A DNA stretch of 64,000 bases from Rhea pennata (GCF_028389875.1 NC_084667.1:64148570-64212569); one strand, 5' to 3'; counted from the stretch's first letter, positions 50,728 through 62,876 are shown. Notes: generated from the sequence alone by a model not told the origin. Program-made: numbers and translations.

Positions 50728-52000
50728 CGGACTCGCCGGCTGCGCATGGAGCCCGCCGCGGCCTGGAGCAACCTCTCGCGCGGCGGCAATGACACCGCGG
50801 CGGCGGCCGGGTGGGCGGCGGCGGCGGCGCTGGCCTCGCAGGCGCTGGCGCTGCTGCTCATCTTCGCCCTGTCGGCGCTGGGCAACGGCGCCGTGGTGCT
50901 GGTGATCGCCCGGCACCGGCAGCTCCGCACGGTCACCAACGCCTTCGTGCTGTCGCTGTCGCTGTCGGAGCTGCTGGGCGCCCTGCTCTGCCTGCCCCTG
51001 GCCTTCCTCAGCCTCCTGAGCCGCCCGCCCGGCGCCTGGCTCTTCGGGCAGCGCCTGTGCCTGGCCAGCGCCGCCCTGCACGCCGGGCTGGGCATCGCCG
51101 CCACCCTCACCATGGCGCTGCTCTCCTTCGACCGCTACTGCGCCATCGTCCGCCAGCCGCGCCACAAGATGGGCCGCCGCCGCGCCGCCCAGCTCCTGGC
51201 CGCCGTCTGGCTGGCGGCCCTGGCCCTCGCCGGGCCCTGGTACGGCCTGGCAGGCGAGGGGCGGCGGGAGGCCCGGCCCGGCGCCTACCGCTGCGTCTAC
51301 GTGCTGCCCTGGGGCTCGTCCCGCCTGGGGCCGCCCTACGGCGCCGCCCTCATCGTGCTCTGCTACCTGCTGCCCTTCGCCCTCATGTGCTTCTGCCACT
51401 ACAACATCTGCCGGGCCGTGCGGCTGGCCGAGAGCCGCGTGCGGCCCCTCACCACCTACGGGCACCTGCTGCGCGCCTACGGCGAGATGCGCACGGCCAC
51501 CACCGTCCTCATCATGATCGTCTCCATCATCTGCTGCTGGGGGCCCTACTGCGTGCTGGGGCTGGCCGCCGCCGCCGGCTGCCTGCCCTTCTCGCCCACC
51601 ATGGACGCCGTGGCCAGCGGGATGGCCTGGGCCAACGGCGCCATCAACCCCCTCATCTACGCCGCCCGCAACCCCAACATCTCCGTGCTGCTGCGGCGCA
51701 GCCGCGAGGGCGGCTACAGGACTAGGAACAACGTGGCCGCCTACCTCTCCGCCCCGGGCCGCCGGCCGGAGCCCCGGGGCAGGGCCGAGCGTGTCCGCGA
51801 GCGCTACGTCAACCGGCCCGGCGGCCCCCTGGGCAGCGCCCCATCCTCCTCCAGCCCGGCCAGCGGGGCAGAGGTGGCCATGTGGGCCTGCAAGAACCCG
51901 GCCGTCCTCTTCTGCCGGGACGGGCAGCCCGACACCATCTCGGAGGCCACCTTGCAGGCCAAAGCGGACACGATCGACACCAGCCTCTGAAGGGATCAGG
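50450..52000. promoter_or_regulatory. CpG island over GPR135 promoter and coding exon
   Basis: Continuous very high GC and CpG from the end of the minisatellite through the GPR135 coding region. It includes three near-identical gcggggcggcgcg blocks at about 50600-50640 and a (GGC)n run at about 50697-50727 just before the ATG. The transcription start probably lies within 50500-50740. Confidence 0.7.
50746..51990 (+). CDS. GPR135: GPR135, orphan class A G-protein-coupled receptor (single exon)
   Basis: 414 aa, intronless. Plasma-membrane/endosomal orphan receptor; ligand not established. Visible: N-glycosylation sequons N9 and N15; TM1 about 33-55 with GN at 46-47; HRQLRTVTNAFVLSLSLSELL in loop 1/TM2 (split here only for reading: key residues Asn66, Ser72, Glu75); Cys105 and Cys183 for the TM3-ECL2 disulphide; DRYCAIVR at 129-136; long intracellular loop 3 ending RTATTVLIMIVSIICCWGPY (249-268, a CWxP-type TM6); ANGAINPLIYAARNPNI with NPxxY at 301-305; and a C-tail with AMWACKNPAVLFCRDG matching human AMWARKNPVVLFCREG. 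The last residues DTSL equal human and form a class I PDZ ligand. The N-terminus is about 80 residues shorter than human. The frame is open upstream into the minisatellite, but ATG 50746 fits best. Neighbours match human order. Confidence 0.95.
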   Translation: MEPAAAWSNLSRGGNDTAAAAGWAAAAALASQALALLLIFALSALGNGAVVLVIARHRQLRTVTNAFVLSLSLSELLGALLCLPLAFLSLLSRPPGAWLFGQRLCLASAALHAGLGIAATLTMALLSFDRYCAIVRQPRHKMGRRRAAQLLAAVWLAALALAGPWYGLAGEGRREARPGAYRCVYVLPWGSSRLGPPYGAALIVLCYLLPFALMCFCHYNICRAVRLAESRVRPLTTYGHLLRAYGEMRTATTVLIMIVSIICCWGPYCVLGLAAAAGCLPFSPTMDAVASGMAWANGAINPLIYAARNPNISVLLRRSREGGYRTRNNVAAYLSAPGRRPEPRGRAERVRERYVNRPGGPLGSAPSSSSPASGAEVAMWACKNPAVLFCRDGQPDTISEATLQAKADTIDTSL

Positions 52001-53395
52001 GTGCCCGGACACAGAGAGGGGGTTCAGCTGCGGGGTCGTCTCCCTGAGGAGACCTGGCGTTTGGGGCTGTTTGCAGCCAGCTTAGCCAGGAAAATGGCAA
52101 GATAGGACTGCCGGAGCCACGGTGTGATGTATATACATGCTTTTTCCATCGTATGAGCCCTGGTTTGGTGACCGGGTCTGCACGTAGGTGAAGAGGGGTC
52201 TGCGGGGAAGGAGATTCCCCCCATCCCTTTCCACATGTCGGACACCCTAGCAAGAGAAGCTAAACGGAGCCGGCGTGAGAGCCGGACTGCAGGAACGAAG
52301 CAGCGATCGCTCCGGTTCTCCAGAAAGTGCCCGAGGGAGGCTGAGAGACAGACGCACGGATACAGCCCCAGCCAACAGACTGCTGTGAGCTGTTTGCCAA
52401 GTGCCAAAACAGCGACCGGGAGCTGCACGCTGACTGCCGAAAAACGCTTGGAAAAACACCGCGCTGTGAAAATGCAGCGTGCCAGGAAAATGTTGCTTTA
52501 ACCCAAAAGACGTGGAAGCGAAGAAAGTCACAGCCTGTAGGACAGATTTAAAAAGTGATGTTATGATCCTTTTTTTAAAAAAAAAAACAAAAAAAACCCC
52601 AAAAAAACCAAAACTCCTCCCAAAACAGCAATTGCTGTGATAGATGTCTACAGACACGGAAAACGTGCTACTGGGAGGGAGGGAAAGGAAGATGAAACTT
52701 CAGCAGTTAGAATTTCAGCAGCCTTTTCTTTTTTTTTTTCCTTTTACAGGTCCTATCAGCTTAAAAATACTAAGAATATGAGAAATAAGAGCTCTGCAGA
52801 CAAAACTGAGGAAAAGGGTGCGGGTGTGGACTCTGGTATCACTGGGTTTGTGCACAGGATGCACGTTTTCTTTTGAGATCATTTCACATCTCTAAAACAC
52901 TTTAACCGTATTTAGAGGAGCCGTGCGGGAGAGGTAAGTATCTGAAAGGGGAGGGAGAAGCAATATCGTGTGTTGTTTGTGTGCTTAAGCATGTGAAAAT
53001 GTGTATATGCACAGAACAGGTATTACTGGCTTGATGGCAGCCAACTATTAGTAGAATGTAATGTTAAAAAACTGTTTGCCACTGAAAAATGAAAATAATA
53101 CCAGAATGCTAAAGTGCTGTTGCACAGCATACATTCATATGAATTTATTTATATAAGTTTTTTGCCCACAGGCTCAAAGACGTAAAGCCTTAAATTAGTG
53201 TTTTCACTCAGAAATTAAGATTGGGCCTTCCTCTACCAAACTTAAATAAGAAAGAAAGGCTATGTTTTTCTTGTACAGTATTTAAACATAGTGTTACTGT
53301 GTTACCAGCTTTTTCAGCTGTTTGTGACTCAAGTGAACATACTATCATTATTTTGTAAGTGAGACAAGAAATAAATTATCTTTTATGTAGAAGAT
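51991..53395 (+). other. GPR135 3'UTR and poly(A) signal
   Basis: AATAAA at 53370-53375 follows about 1.4 kb of non-coding sequence that becomes steadily more AT-rich. It includes an A/C-rich run at 52575-52620 and T-rich stretches. The extent is inferred from the signal only. Confidence 0.5.
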
Positions 53396-56300
53396 TAAAG
53401 TGTCTCAGCCTGGCATAATTCTTAGACTTGAGAGGGAAGCTTCTGAAAAAAATTGCCTTACCTGGCCTTATCTGCACTTATCTGTGATTATAGAGAGAAA
53501 CCTAATAGTTTATGAAATTGTAATGCAGTTGCTTTTCATACTGTAATCATTTCTGTAGTTTTCATCTGTCACGCTCCTGAAGTCCATAAGGAAAAGATTT
53601 GACTCCTTGATACCTCTCAGCCATGATACTTTCCCATGCAAATCTTGGAGCTTGCAGATCGAGCAGCATGGTTTTGGTACTGCTTCAGAGAGGAACTGGA
53701 CTGAGAGCACCAGCTCTTCTCACCAAAGCGGTTTGACAGCGAGTGAACACTAGTCAGAAGGGCAGCACAGGACTTGCTTGTGTTTTGGTTTCTTTGGCCT
53801 GCCCAAGGTACACCAGAACCAAAGAAAAGAGGTGATTGTGAGGCTGTCCAGATTGGCTTTAACTCTTAACTAGATAGTTGACAGTTGGTACCAAAGACTT
53901 GGTGTGGGCTAAGTTGCCGTGCAGAACTCCCTGGGTTTTGAACAGCTTCAAGAGCCTTTGCTTGAGTTCCACTAGTCGTTTACTTCTGTATTACCTGTAG
54001 AAAACTTAAACTGCGATCCAGGAGATAGCAGACGAAACCCATGGGGATTCTGTCTTCCCAGAAGGGACATTGCTCAGTGAATTCTAGCTACGGTCCTTAC
54101 AGTAAGCTCCTGTGCTCTGTAGTGCAGTGGAGAGAGCAGACGCAAGGCAAACTCTCTGAGCCCACTAGTTATCAACTTTATGTCTGTTTAGCATAGACAG
54201 CAGACAAAAGCCGACTCCTTTTATTTCTATATTGCCTGCACAGCAGCATCCTGACTCCTGTTCTTTGGCCACTGTACAACTATCATGTTCAGCATGTATG
54301 CTTAAAGTAATAAGTCTGTGCTGGATGATATGAGATGTTACTGTTAGCAGCATGATGTCTTTGCAGCTCTATAGCAGAGCTTGTTCTTATAACCAGAAGT
54401 GATCATTTAGAGTCTGTCTTTAGCACCACACAGATTTGGAGGATTTTTGCACTTTTTGCATGCAAGAAGAGCTTTTTCTGCTGGATGGAACAATCTTGGT
54501 AAGAGCAGACAAACTAAAGGATAGATCTTGGGCTAAGAAAAAAACGGAGATGAAGGTCCACCACTGCTGTGCTTGGCTCTTGGTGTGACACTCAGTCCCA
54601 CCCCCCTACTGCCTCCCTTCCAGCTGCTCTAGCCCTTCCCTTCAGCTGCAGCAAGTCCATTATGAAAGCAAAGGAGGCAGAACATCAAGCTTATGAAAAA
54701 CGGAGCAAATTGAGGTGAGGAGTCTTGACCAGATCCTTTCTGAAGTGGATGTGCTGCTGCTCCAACAGAAAGCCAACCTGTATTTTAAAGCTCTGCCTGT
54801 CCTGTACTTTTAGCAATCACAGTGCTGATCAGTAATTCAGGTACTCGAGTCTACACTCACATTTTTAGAAGTTTACTTCGAAAAAATGCAACCAAGTAAA
54901 CCACAAGCAACAGAGCATGAGAGACAGAGGGAGTCACATGCACACACACTCGCGCGCACACACACATGCACGATGAAGTTTACAGGCTGCTTGCCAAAAT
55001 GGGACTTGAAATGCTGCTGCCACTCGGCTGTGCTGGAGATCCCTAGTGCTCACCAACAGCCCGTGGGGCAGAAGGCTCAACCATGCTAACGGGGAGTCAG
55101 GTGTGTGGTCTGCTCTCAGACCCAACATGGGGTGATTTGCACCCAGAAAGTGATTTCCACCCAGAAGGCTGCAAGACTCTTGAGACCTCAGACTTTGCAA
55201 AATCAGCCTTGGGGATCTAACCCTCCAGCAACGGCTGTTTGATGTTTCATTTCTTTTTCTCCACTGGGGTGAGTCTGAATGTGAGACAAGCCACAGTCTC
55301 ATTCACACAAGGGCTCTGCGAAGGAAGCTGTGACACCTTTAACACCCTAATTAAAAAATTACAAGTGATTTGGTGCAAGATACTGGGCGCAATAGAGACT
55401 TGAGCGATTCAGCCCTGAATACCAGTGACAATATTAGTAAAGTCACAGCTAAAAATAGGACCTAGGCTCTTCAGTCACACATCTTTCCAGAACATTTACC
55501 CTCTATTTAGGGAGCGCCGTATCGTTTGGCACTGCTCTGCATGCCACTGGTGTAATTGATGTGTTATATCTTAGAAGGGAAACGGTAAGTCTTTAGGAAT
55601 GAAAAGCATTTTAAAAGCACTGTTCAGACTGGAATCAATGGTAGTTTTGCCACTGACTTAATCACCAGGTTCATTCAAGTCATTACTTTCCACTCCCTTC
55701 CTAATTCCCAGACGAAGTCTCAGTTCAGAGCAAATGCTTTGCGTATAACTTATGAACTGCAAACAATTAGCCTTTTATAAATGACAGCCTGATGGGCTGT
55801 GATGGCTGATGATAATCACCAGAATTCAAATAGCTCACATGAATGAAATCCAACATCCTCTCTTCCCTTTCAGCACTAGCGTTAGTTTGTGTGTGCAGGT
55901 AGATGCCAGCAGAGAGTTGAGCAGCCAGCACAACCTTTCCCCCGATGCTGATAGGAAAAGCCAGCTTCTGCTCATGGTAGGATGAGCTCAGCCACCCTGC
56001 CTTCAGGACTGCCGTGTCCAAAATAGAAATATTTGGAGCAGAGCTGTGACAAATGCAGTGCAAGGTCTAGGTGCACCTTTCTGAAACCTGTGCCCAAAGA
56101 TAGATTAAGTAGTAATCGTTAAACTAAACATGTGCTGCCCTTTGGAAGGTTTGTTCTAGAAGAGGAAGATTGAAACAGTCCCAAGACCTGCGGTAGGATC
56201 GCGGTTGACGGGCTGCAGCCTTGTGAGATGCCTTGCCTGGGCAGCCACATTGCCCTGCCACAGACCCCATCAAAACCAGCACGGTGAGTCCCAGCTGCGT

Positions 56301-59300
56301 CACGGGCACATGTGGGTGGACCAGGCACCATCCATATCATGGCCAACCCTCTGGCTGTACGCAGTGCTCTTTGCAAAGAAGAAGGAGTTAGTAATGCCAT
56401 GTCTCTCATAGCGTGCTGCCTAAGGCCTGAAGCATTTAAATTTACCCCAGATTAAGTGTTTGGGGAACAGCTCTCTGTTCCTAGATTTTTTTCCAAGCTG
56501 CATCATGCAGGAACATACCATGGGAACTGAGAGGAGCAGCGGCATGGAGTAGACAAGACAGGGGAAACCAAAGTGGGAGTAGCACTGACCCTGTGGGCAC
56601 TTCACACCTACAGCCCACATGAGTCACCTGGGGCAGTGATGGCTCCTCTGCTCAGCAGAGGTGATCCCGTCAGACTGTGGCCAAAGGCAGTGGAGACCTG
56701 GCAATGAGTGCTCAAAGGCAAAGGAGATACCAGCACTGACTGATGTGCTCTGGGCAATCATGTTGGATGTCACTCTGGATTCAGGCCCCCCCCACCCCCC
56801 CAAAAAAAAAAAAAAAAAGGCCATTTGCAAAGGCTCCTGCTCGTCAGACAGCTGTGCCAGAAGGCAGACTCATGGTGACCCTTCCAGCATTTTGGTCCTG
56901 CAGAGGCAGCAGTGCCTTCATGGGCTGAGGGTCTGGCAGGATCCCCACTAACGGCGCAGTGCCATGCTGGGCTCTGCTTCCCACACTAAGGCTGGCTCAA
57001 AGATGATTTTTTTGGCTAGACACAGGCTCTTCTGGTGCAATCTGTAAGGTCCAATCTGGGGAATAGTCTGTGCGTTTCCTACAGAGCTCATTGCACTGAT
57101 GTGGCCACCTGAGCTGGGGGGTCAGGCTGTGACTTGCTGCTTGGCCAGCAATGAAACCTTGCTCAGGATGTTTGCGCCATGCAAAGCCGTACAAAAACAT
57201 GCCTACGGGCTTTGGGGGTTATTGTGAGAGATGAGCTGGCTCCAGCTGTGATTCGGCGCAGGAAGTGCGTCCCTCCGAGAGGAGCCATTTGTTACACACT
57301 ATTCCTGCCTTGTTGGCACTGAGATCCTCCAGGCTCGGTTGGCTTAGGAAAGGCAGACGTTGACAGAAGCCCACAAAACAGCACAGTGAGCAATTCCCAT
57401 GTGCCCAGCATCCCTAATTTTATGCATCCATTATCCTTGCCTTTACGTACTATTTTCGACCTTATCTCCCCGCCTCAGTCGCTGCCCGGCTCCCAGACTG
57501 CCGGCGCGCTCACGGACTGCGCCATCACGAAGTGGGACTTCGGGGAGGTCGTTTATGAAGGTGTCGCTCCTGAGCTCAGCGAGTGGAGGCTGAGGAGCAG
57601 AAGTCCTCAGCCCTTCGGCACTGGAAGAGCCTTCTGGCTGAGCAAGGGTTTCTCCATGGAGCTTGAAGCAGGACTTGCTTCAGGGAACAGGAATCTCCAC
57701 CTGTTTCGGCAATAAATACGGATGTGCAGGCTTAAACACTCAGGTTTCTGCTCAGAGAGTTTACCAGGGCAGTCACCGGAGTGTGCAGATTTGGAGCAGA
57801 TGGAAACCGTTCCCGCACGCTGGCTGCGGACGGGAGTTGCACGGGCTCCTAGGCAGGGCAGCGGTAGGGTGGCACATGGCTGCGGGACGCAGCCAGCACC
57901 TCTCGGCGGAGGGTCCCCAGAGCGGGGCCATGTGGTGGCAAGCGGACGATTCCTGCAGAGGGGGGGGAAAAAAAGTCCTTGGAGACGTAGACACGGACAA
58001 AAGCAGCGAGGTGAATTTAGCTTAAATCATTCACCCAGCAATTCCCGCCCAGCCACGTAAATGCAATTTGCCTACACAATTTGCACTTGTGCGCCTTGCT
58101 GGGCGATGCCGGCGGCTGCTGCGCTCCATCGGGTGCGTTTTACAAAGCATTTGGTAATATGTTGCCCCTGAGGTCACGTCAAGGCTTGGAGAAGGCACCG
58201 GGGTTGCGGATCCTTCCCGGTGAGCGTGACTCAAGCTGCAGTCCCCCTCCCGGCAAACTGGCAAGCTTCCCTGGAGAAAGCCGAACTGCTCCGCGCCTCC
58301 GTTTCTAAGGAGAAGGGGCCGAAGCAGACGCTGGGAGCTGGAGGAAGTGCTGGCTGGAGTTACTCGTCTCTCCCTCTGCTCGTGGCATGTTCTGCATGAA
58401 GTCGGACAGTCCGTGTCCTGCAAAGCCCCGGGAGCTGCCGGCAGGGCCATGCGGACAGCCAGCTCCCGAGAAGAGGGACGGAGGAGCGCAGCGGCGGTGG
58501 CTTCACTGGTGTCACCCAGACCTTGTGCCCGGGATTATCACGGTTTGGGGCCACTCTGCTTGTCCGAAATACAGGGCACAGGTATGTCACCTCGTCCCTT
58601 CAGATCAGGGAGTACCTCAAGGAGCTGTTTCCCTAAAGCTGCTCTGGGAGCTGGGAAACACCATCTTGCTGGAGAGCTCATGCAACATCACAACAAAATC
58701 TGGGAAAGCTGGATTTTTAGCTGGGGGGGGGGGTCTGCACAGACCAGGGTCTCCATGCATACCCCAGGAAACAGAGAAGGAAAAAACCGCGAAAGCTGGT
58801 GCATCCAGGAGCTCCATCTGCCCAGCTGTATGTGCTGCTCTTATTTATGAAATCAGCTCACAGTCGTGATAGCGCTGATGCGACCCAATGGCGAGGGCAG
58901 TTTGGGATGTGTGAAGCGGCAAAACTGTGATCCTGGCCTGCCTGACTCAACGAATACCGACAAATTAGCATGGATAGAATTAAAATGATGCCTCATCAAC
59001 TGCTTTGGGGGAAACTCGGGTACAAAAATCTAACATTTGACTGCCCCATGGTTGGAAAAATCCTGTAGCTGCCAGAAAACGGGAGAAAGGTGGCAAGGAG
59101 AGCAGAGATGGGATTGATTTTCGGCAAGGGACAGGTCTGAAAGTGCGAAGTCCAGAAAGTGCCACCAGATGGTGGTGCTGCTTTTCCCCAGGTCCCCCGT
59201 GTTGAGCAGGCTCCTCTCCGGCTCCTGGCCGGTGCCAGCTCCTCGCACCCTAGTTGTGATTTAGGGATTTATCGGGGATACGCAGCGAGGCCGAAGCGGC

Positions 59301-59430
59301 CCTGTGGGGGCAACCACAGCCCCAGGGGCTGCGGTCGCTGCAGTTAAGGGGCAGCCGGAGCGCGCTGGGGGCACCGGGGATGCCCCGATGCCAACCTCCA
59401 TCCCAGTGGCTGCCCCGTGTCCATCTGCAA

Positions 59431-59461
<31 letters not shown>

Positions 59462-59760
59462 CTTTTTTTGTGCAAAACGGGCGCTGGGAAGAGCTGCCCG
59501 AAAGCCCAGGAGCCCAGCCGGGAAGGTGCCCGGAGAAGGGGACCGGCACGAGCAGGTGGGAGAGCGCGCACAGGCCGAGCGCCGGCGCTGAGCAGCTCCC
59601 AAGAAACCACCTCGGGGGGCATCGCGGCCGGGGGGGGGGGGTGTCCACTAATTTCGGGCCACTCAAGCTGCCACTCATGGGTGCCCAGAAGCCCTCAAAG
59701 AGCTGCAGCGCGGTGGGGGAAACCTTCCCGGGGCCTAAAAACACAGTCGAGCAACGTCGG
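53396..59760. other. Intergenic, GPR135 to DAAM1 3' end
   Basis: No recognisable gene. A (CA)n-like run lies at 54937-54968 and a C-run followed by A17 at 56785-56818. GC rises after 57 kb. A frame at 57386-57715 with phrases such as DCAITKWDFGEVVYEG is open for 109 codons but unrecognised and has no evident splice partners. A T26 run occurs at 59435-59460. Confidence 0.5.
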
Positions 59761-59788
59761 CGCCGTGCACGCGCTGCAACGCCGGTCC

Positions 59789-59794
59789 TTTATT
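59789..59794 (-). other. Candidate distal poly(A) signal of DAAM1
   Basis: TTTATT on the + strand gives AATAAA in the DAAM1 direction. In that direction a GU-rich segment (gtgtttttagg) follows within about 50 nt. Other AATAAA matches within the UTR, near 61275-61280 and 60575, could give shorter forms. Confidence 0.5.
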
Positions 59795-60115
59795 GCGCAT
59801 CGCCGCCTTAGGGCACGTACACGGTACACAGCGTTTCCTGCCCGCTACCGCTAGTAACATTCTGGCACCTAACAGACTAACTAACTCAGTCACTACGAAG
59901 CTAATAAGGTCCAAGACATATAACTGCAGTTTACAAACATATTACGGATTTCCCCCCCCCCTTTTTTTTTTTGGCATTATTAAAAAAAAGAAAAAAAGAA
60001 ACATCATCTTGAAAATACACACCCAAGAGAAAAGAGCGGCTACTTACACCAGCACCCATCGAAAAGTAGTTTTCAACAATGGCACATGGAATTACCTGCA
60101 CACAGCCTTTGCATT

Positions 60116-60156
<41 letters not shown>

Positions 60157-60188
60157 TTATATATATATATATTTATATATATATAAAT
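60116..60188. repeat. (TA)n microsatellite
   Basis: About 70 bp of TA repeats broken by single G or TTT steps, self-complementary and able to form hairpins in the DAAM1 3'UTR. It is followed within 30 bp by long T runs. Confidence 0.9.
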
Positions 60189-61530
60189 ATAGTTTTTTTT
60201 TTCCTTTTTTTTTTTTTTTTTTTTTGAAAGAAAACCAGAGAAATAGCAAACTTGGCCCCGGAACGAGGCTGCTGTGAAACACAAAAAGGTCTGGAAGGGC
60301 ACAAGGCCACACGTCGTGGCACCGGGGCCCCGCCGGCTCCCCCGTGGCGGCCGAGGGAAACGCGTGAGCAACCATTCCTTAAACCATCAGGAGCCAGGCT
60401 TTATCCTCCCCCCCCACCCCTTATTTTTCCTTTTTTTCCTCTTTTTTTTTTCTTAATTCTCCCCCAAAAGTCCATTCCCTCAACTGTATCATCAGCCCCA
60501 TTTTTCAGCATAAATAAAAAATATAAATAGAGGCACTTTAGTTAAGGAATAGTATTATCATTACCTTTTTGTCTTTATTTCCCCCCTCCTTCCTAAAGCA
60601 AAGTGCTTAACTCCACCTTTGAAAACAATCCGCAGGTTTTGCAGCTGCTTTGACACGAGGTGCTGGACTTTTTTTTATTTTTTCTTTGCGCTTACCTGCT
60701 GTATTTGTTACTGCTTTAAATGCTACTTGGAAAAATCTTCTTTTTTTTTTCCTTTTTTCATTTTTTTTTGCTTTAATCTACAGTGCGTCAAAAGTTGCAA
60801 TGAAGAAAAGAACAACATGGTAAAACCACAGCTCTTGACAACTCTGTTCAGAGTGGTATTTCACAGCTTTCACACGGCACACAGACCCCCATGGCCTTGA
60901 GGTGCTTAAAACCGTATCTTTTTTTTTTTATACAAATTACTTTAAACAGCACTTTTGCTATACAGTACATATAGGAAAGTGACAACCCATACCCCACCAG
61001 TAACATCAATTATCTGATTAAAAAAAAAAAAAAAAAAAAAAAACTTATTTCTAATAGTGTTAATACCTAGTGCAACAGGGACCAACTCATCTCTCCACAG
61101 GAAAAAGAACAAACAGGAAAAAAAAAGATCACAAAAGTATTGATGGTATAAAAAGGTTTTGTTTTGTTTTCTTAAAAAAACCACACAAATAAATAAAAAG
61201 CAAAAAGTAACAGTCCTCTATATATTCAGCATAATTTAAGAATAGAAATGTTAATATGTTAATGGCGTTTACTTTTTATTTTCCAATCCTTAATTTTCTA
61301 AACCTTTAAATTATTACTCCCTGAGAGCTTTGAATTATTATTATTAGTATTCTTTCTTCATCTCTCTCTTTTTTTTCTTTTGGACTAACATTTTACAGGT
61401 AGTTCTGCTTACAAATTTGCAATGACGATGAACAGCAAAGCATCCGAGAAGAAACAAAACAAAACACAAGCAAAAAGGACCTTGCTAAGAGACAGAAGTT
61501 TCTTGGAGGTGCTGCTCCCGTGCGTCCATC

Positions 61531-62144
61531 AAAAAAAAGAAAGAAAGAAAAAGGAAAAAAAGAAAGGAAAAACGGGGGGAAAAAAAGAAAAAGGAGTGAA
61601 AAAGGGAAAAAGGGAAAAAATGGAAAAGGGGAAAATGGAAAAGGGGGGAAGGAAAAAAGGAAAAGGGGAAAAGGGAATGGGAGAAAAAGGGAAAAAAGGG
61701 AAAAAGGGGAAAAGGGAAGAAAGGGAAGAAGGGAAAAGGGGGAAGAAAGGAAAAGGGAAAAAGAGAAAAGGGAAAAAAGGAAAAAGGGAAAAAGGGAAAA
61801 GGAAAAAGGGAAAAAGGGAAAAGGGGAAAAGGGGAAAAGAGAAAAGGGGGAAAATGGAAAAAGGTAAGGGAAAAGGGAAAAAAGGGAAAAAGAAAAAAGA
61901 AAGGAAGAAAGGAAAAGAAAGAAGGAAATAGTAAAAAGGAAAAAAGAAAAAAGGAAAAGGGGAAAAGGGAAAAAGGAAAAGAAAAAATATGAAAAACGAA
62001 AAAAGGGAAAAAAGAAAAAAGGTAAAAGGAAAAAAGAAAAAAGTAAAAGGAAAAAGAAAAAAAGGAAAAAGAAAAAAAGAAAAAGGAAAAAAGAAAAAAG
62101 AAAAAAAAAAGGAAAAAAGAAAAAAGGGAAAAAGGGGAAAAGGA
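61531..62144 (+). repeat. 614-bp near-pure polypurine tract
   Basis: G and A only, apart from about fifteen pyrimidines. The left half is dominated by GGGAAAA and GGGAAAAA units, and the right half, after about 61870, by GGAAAAAA and GAAAAAA. In the DAAM1 mRNA this is a U/C tract beginning about 850 nt after the stop. Mirror-symmetric purine tracts can form triplex H-DNA. The long frames on either strand (Lys/Gly/Glu-rich or Phe/Pro-rich) are by-products of the repeat. Confidence 0.95.
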
Positions 62145-62390
62145 CCGGTGGGTGCAGCTCACCCCGCGGGCAGCGCTGGGGCCGCCGCCGGCCCCCGCCG
62201 GGTTCGGCTGCAGCCGCCGGGCGCCGAGCGGCCGCCGGGGCAGGGAGGCAGCGCGGCGGCGGCGGCGGCGGCGGCGCTCGGGGCCCTCGGGCTGCGACGC
62301 CGGGGGGGGGCGGCGGGAGCGCGGCCGCGCCGGGCAGCTCCTCCGCCAGCAGGGCCGAGCGGCGGCCGCGCCGCTCCTCCACCCCCAAAA
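62145..62390. promoter_or_regulatory. Short CpG island inside the DAAM1 3'UTR
   Basis: About 245 bp of very high GC with dense CpG, including a (GGC)n run near 62253-62276 and several GCGGCCGC-like blocks. It directly abuts the purine tract. Promoter activity is inference; GC-rich slippage or gene-conversion bias could also produce it. Confidence 0.45.
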
Positions 62391-62853
62391 AACCAAACCA
62401 GCTCAAGGGGAACCACCGAGAGAGTTTACGGCCCCGAACGCGGGAACCAGCGCAGAAGCACAGACGGGCAAGTTCGGGGAGTAAGAACGAAAAAGAAGAA
62501 AACCCACGACAGGCTGCGTTCACTTGACTTTGTTGTTGTTGTTGGGGTTTTTTTTTTCTGTTTTTTTTTTTTCTTTTTTCTTGCGTGCGAGGTGCTCGCC
62601 GGGGCCCGAGCGTCGCAGCGACCCAGAGCCAGGCGAGAGGACGGGGACAAGCTGCCAGGCGGTAGCGGGCGCGCGCCGCACACGCGTGTGCCCGGCCCCG
62701 GCTGTGCACGCCCATGCGCACACGCACACCCCCGACGCCTGTCTCCAGCCCCACAACCACCCCGGCCCTATATACACAGTACGTATGTACACTCACACCC
62801 ATCCACGCGGAGAAAGAGCGTGCCACCGCTTCAGTTCGCATTACAAGGCAGTG

Positions 62854-62859
<6 letters not shown>

Positions 62860-62876
<17 letters not shown>
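62860..62876. repeat. (TAA)n microsatellite
   Basis: Tandem TAA units followed by a short A run, about 120 bp after the DAAM1 stop in transcript direction. Confidence 0.85.

Noticed and set aside
49708-51465. 585-codon open frame on the minus strand, Pro/Gly/Arg-rich
   Set aside because: It is the antisense shadow of the minisatellite and of the GPR135 coding exon; GC-rich DNA lacks stop codons. Its repeated Pro-rich peptides only mirror the 52-58 bp units.
61393-62841. 482-codon minus-strand Phe/Pro-rich frame (and Lys/Gly-rich frames on +)
   Set aside because: Direct translation of the purine/pyrimidine tract and adjoining CpG island; no real protein.
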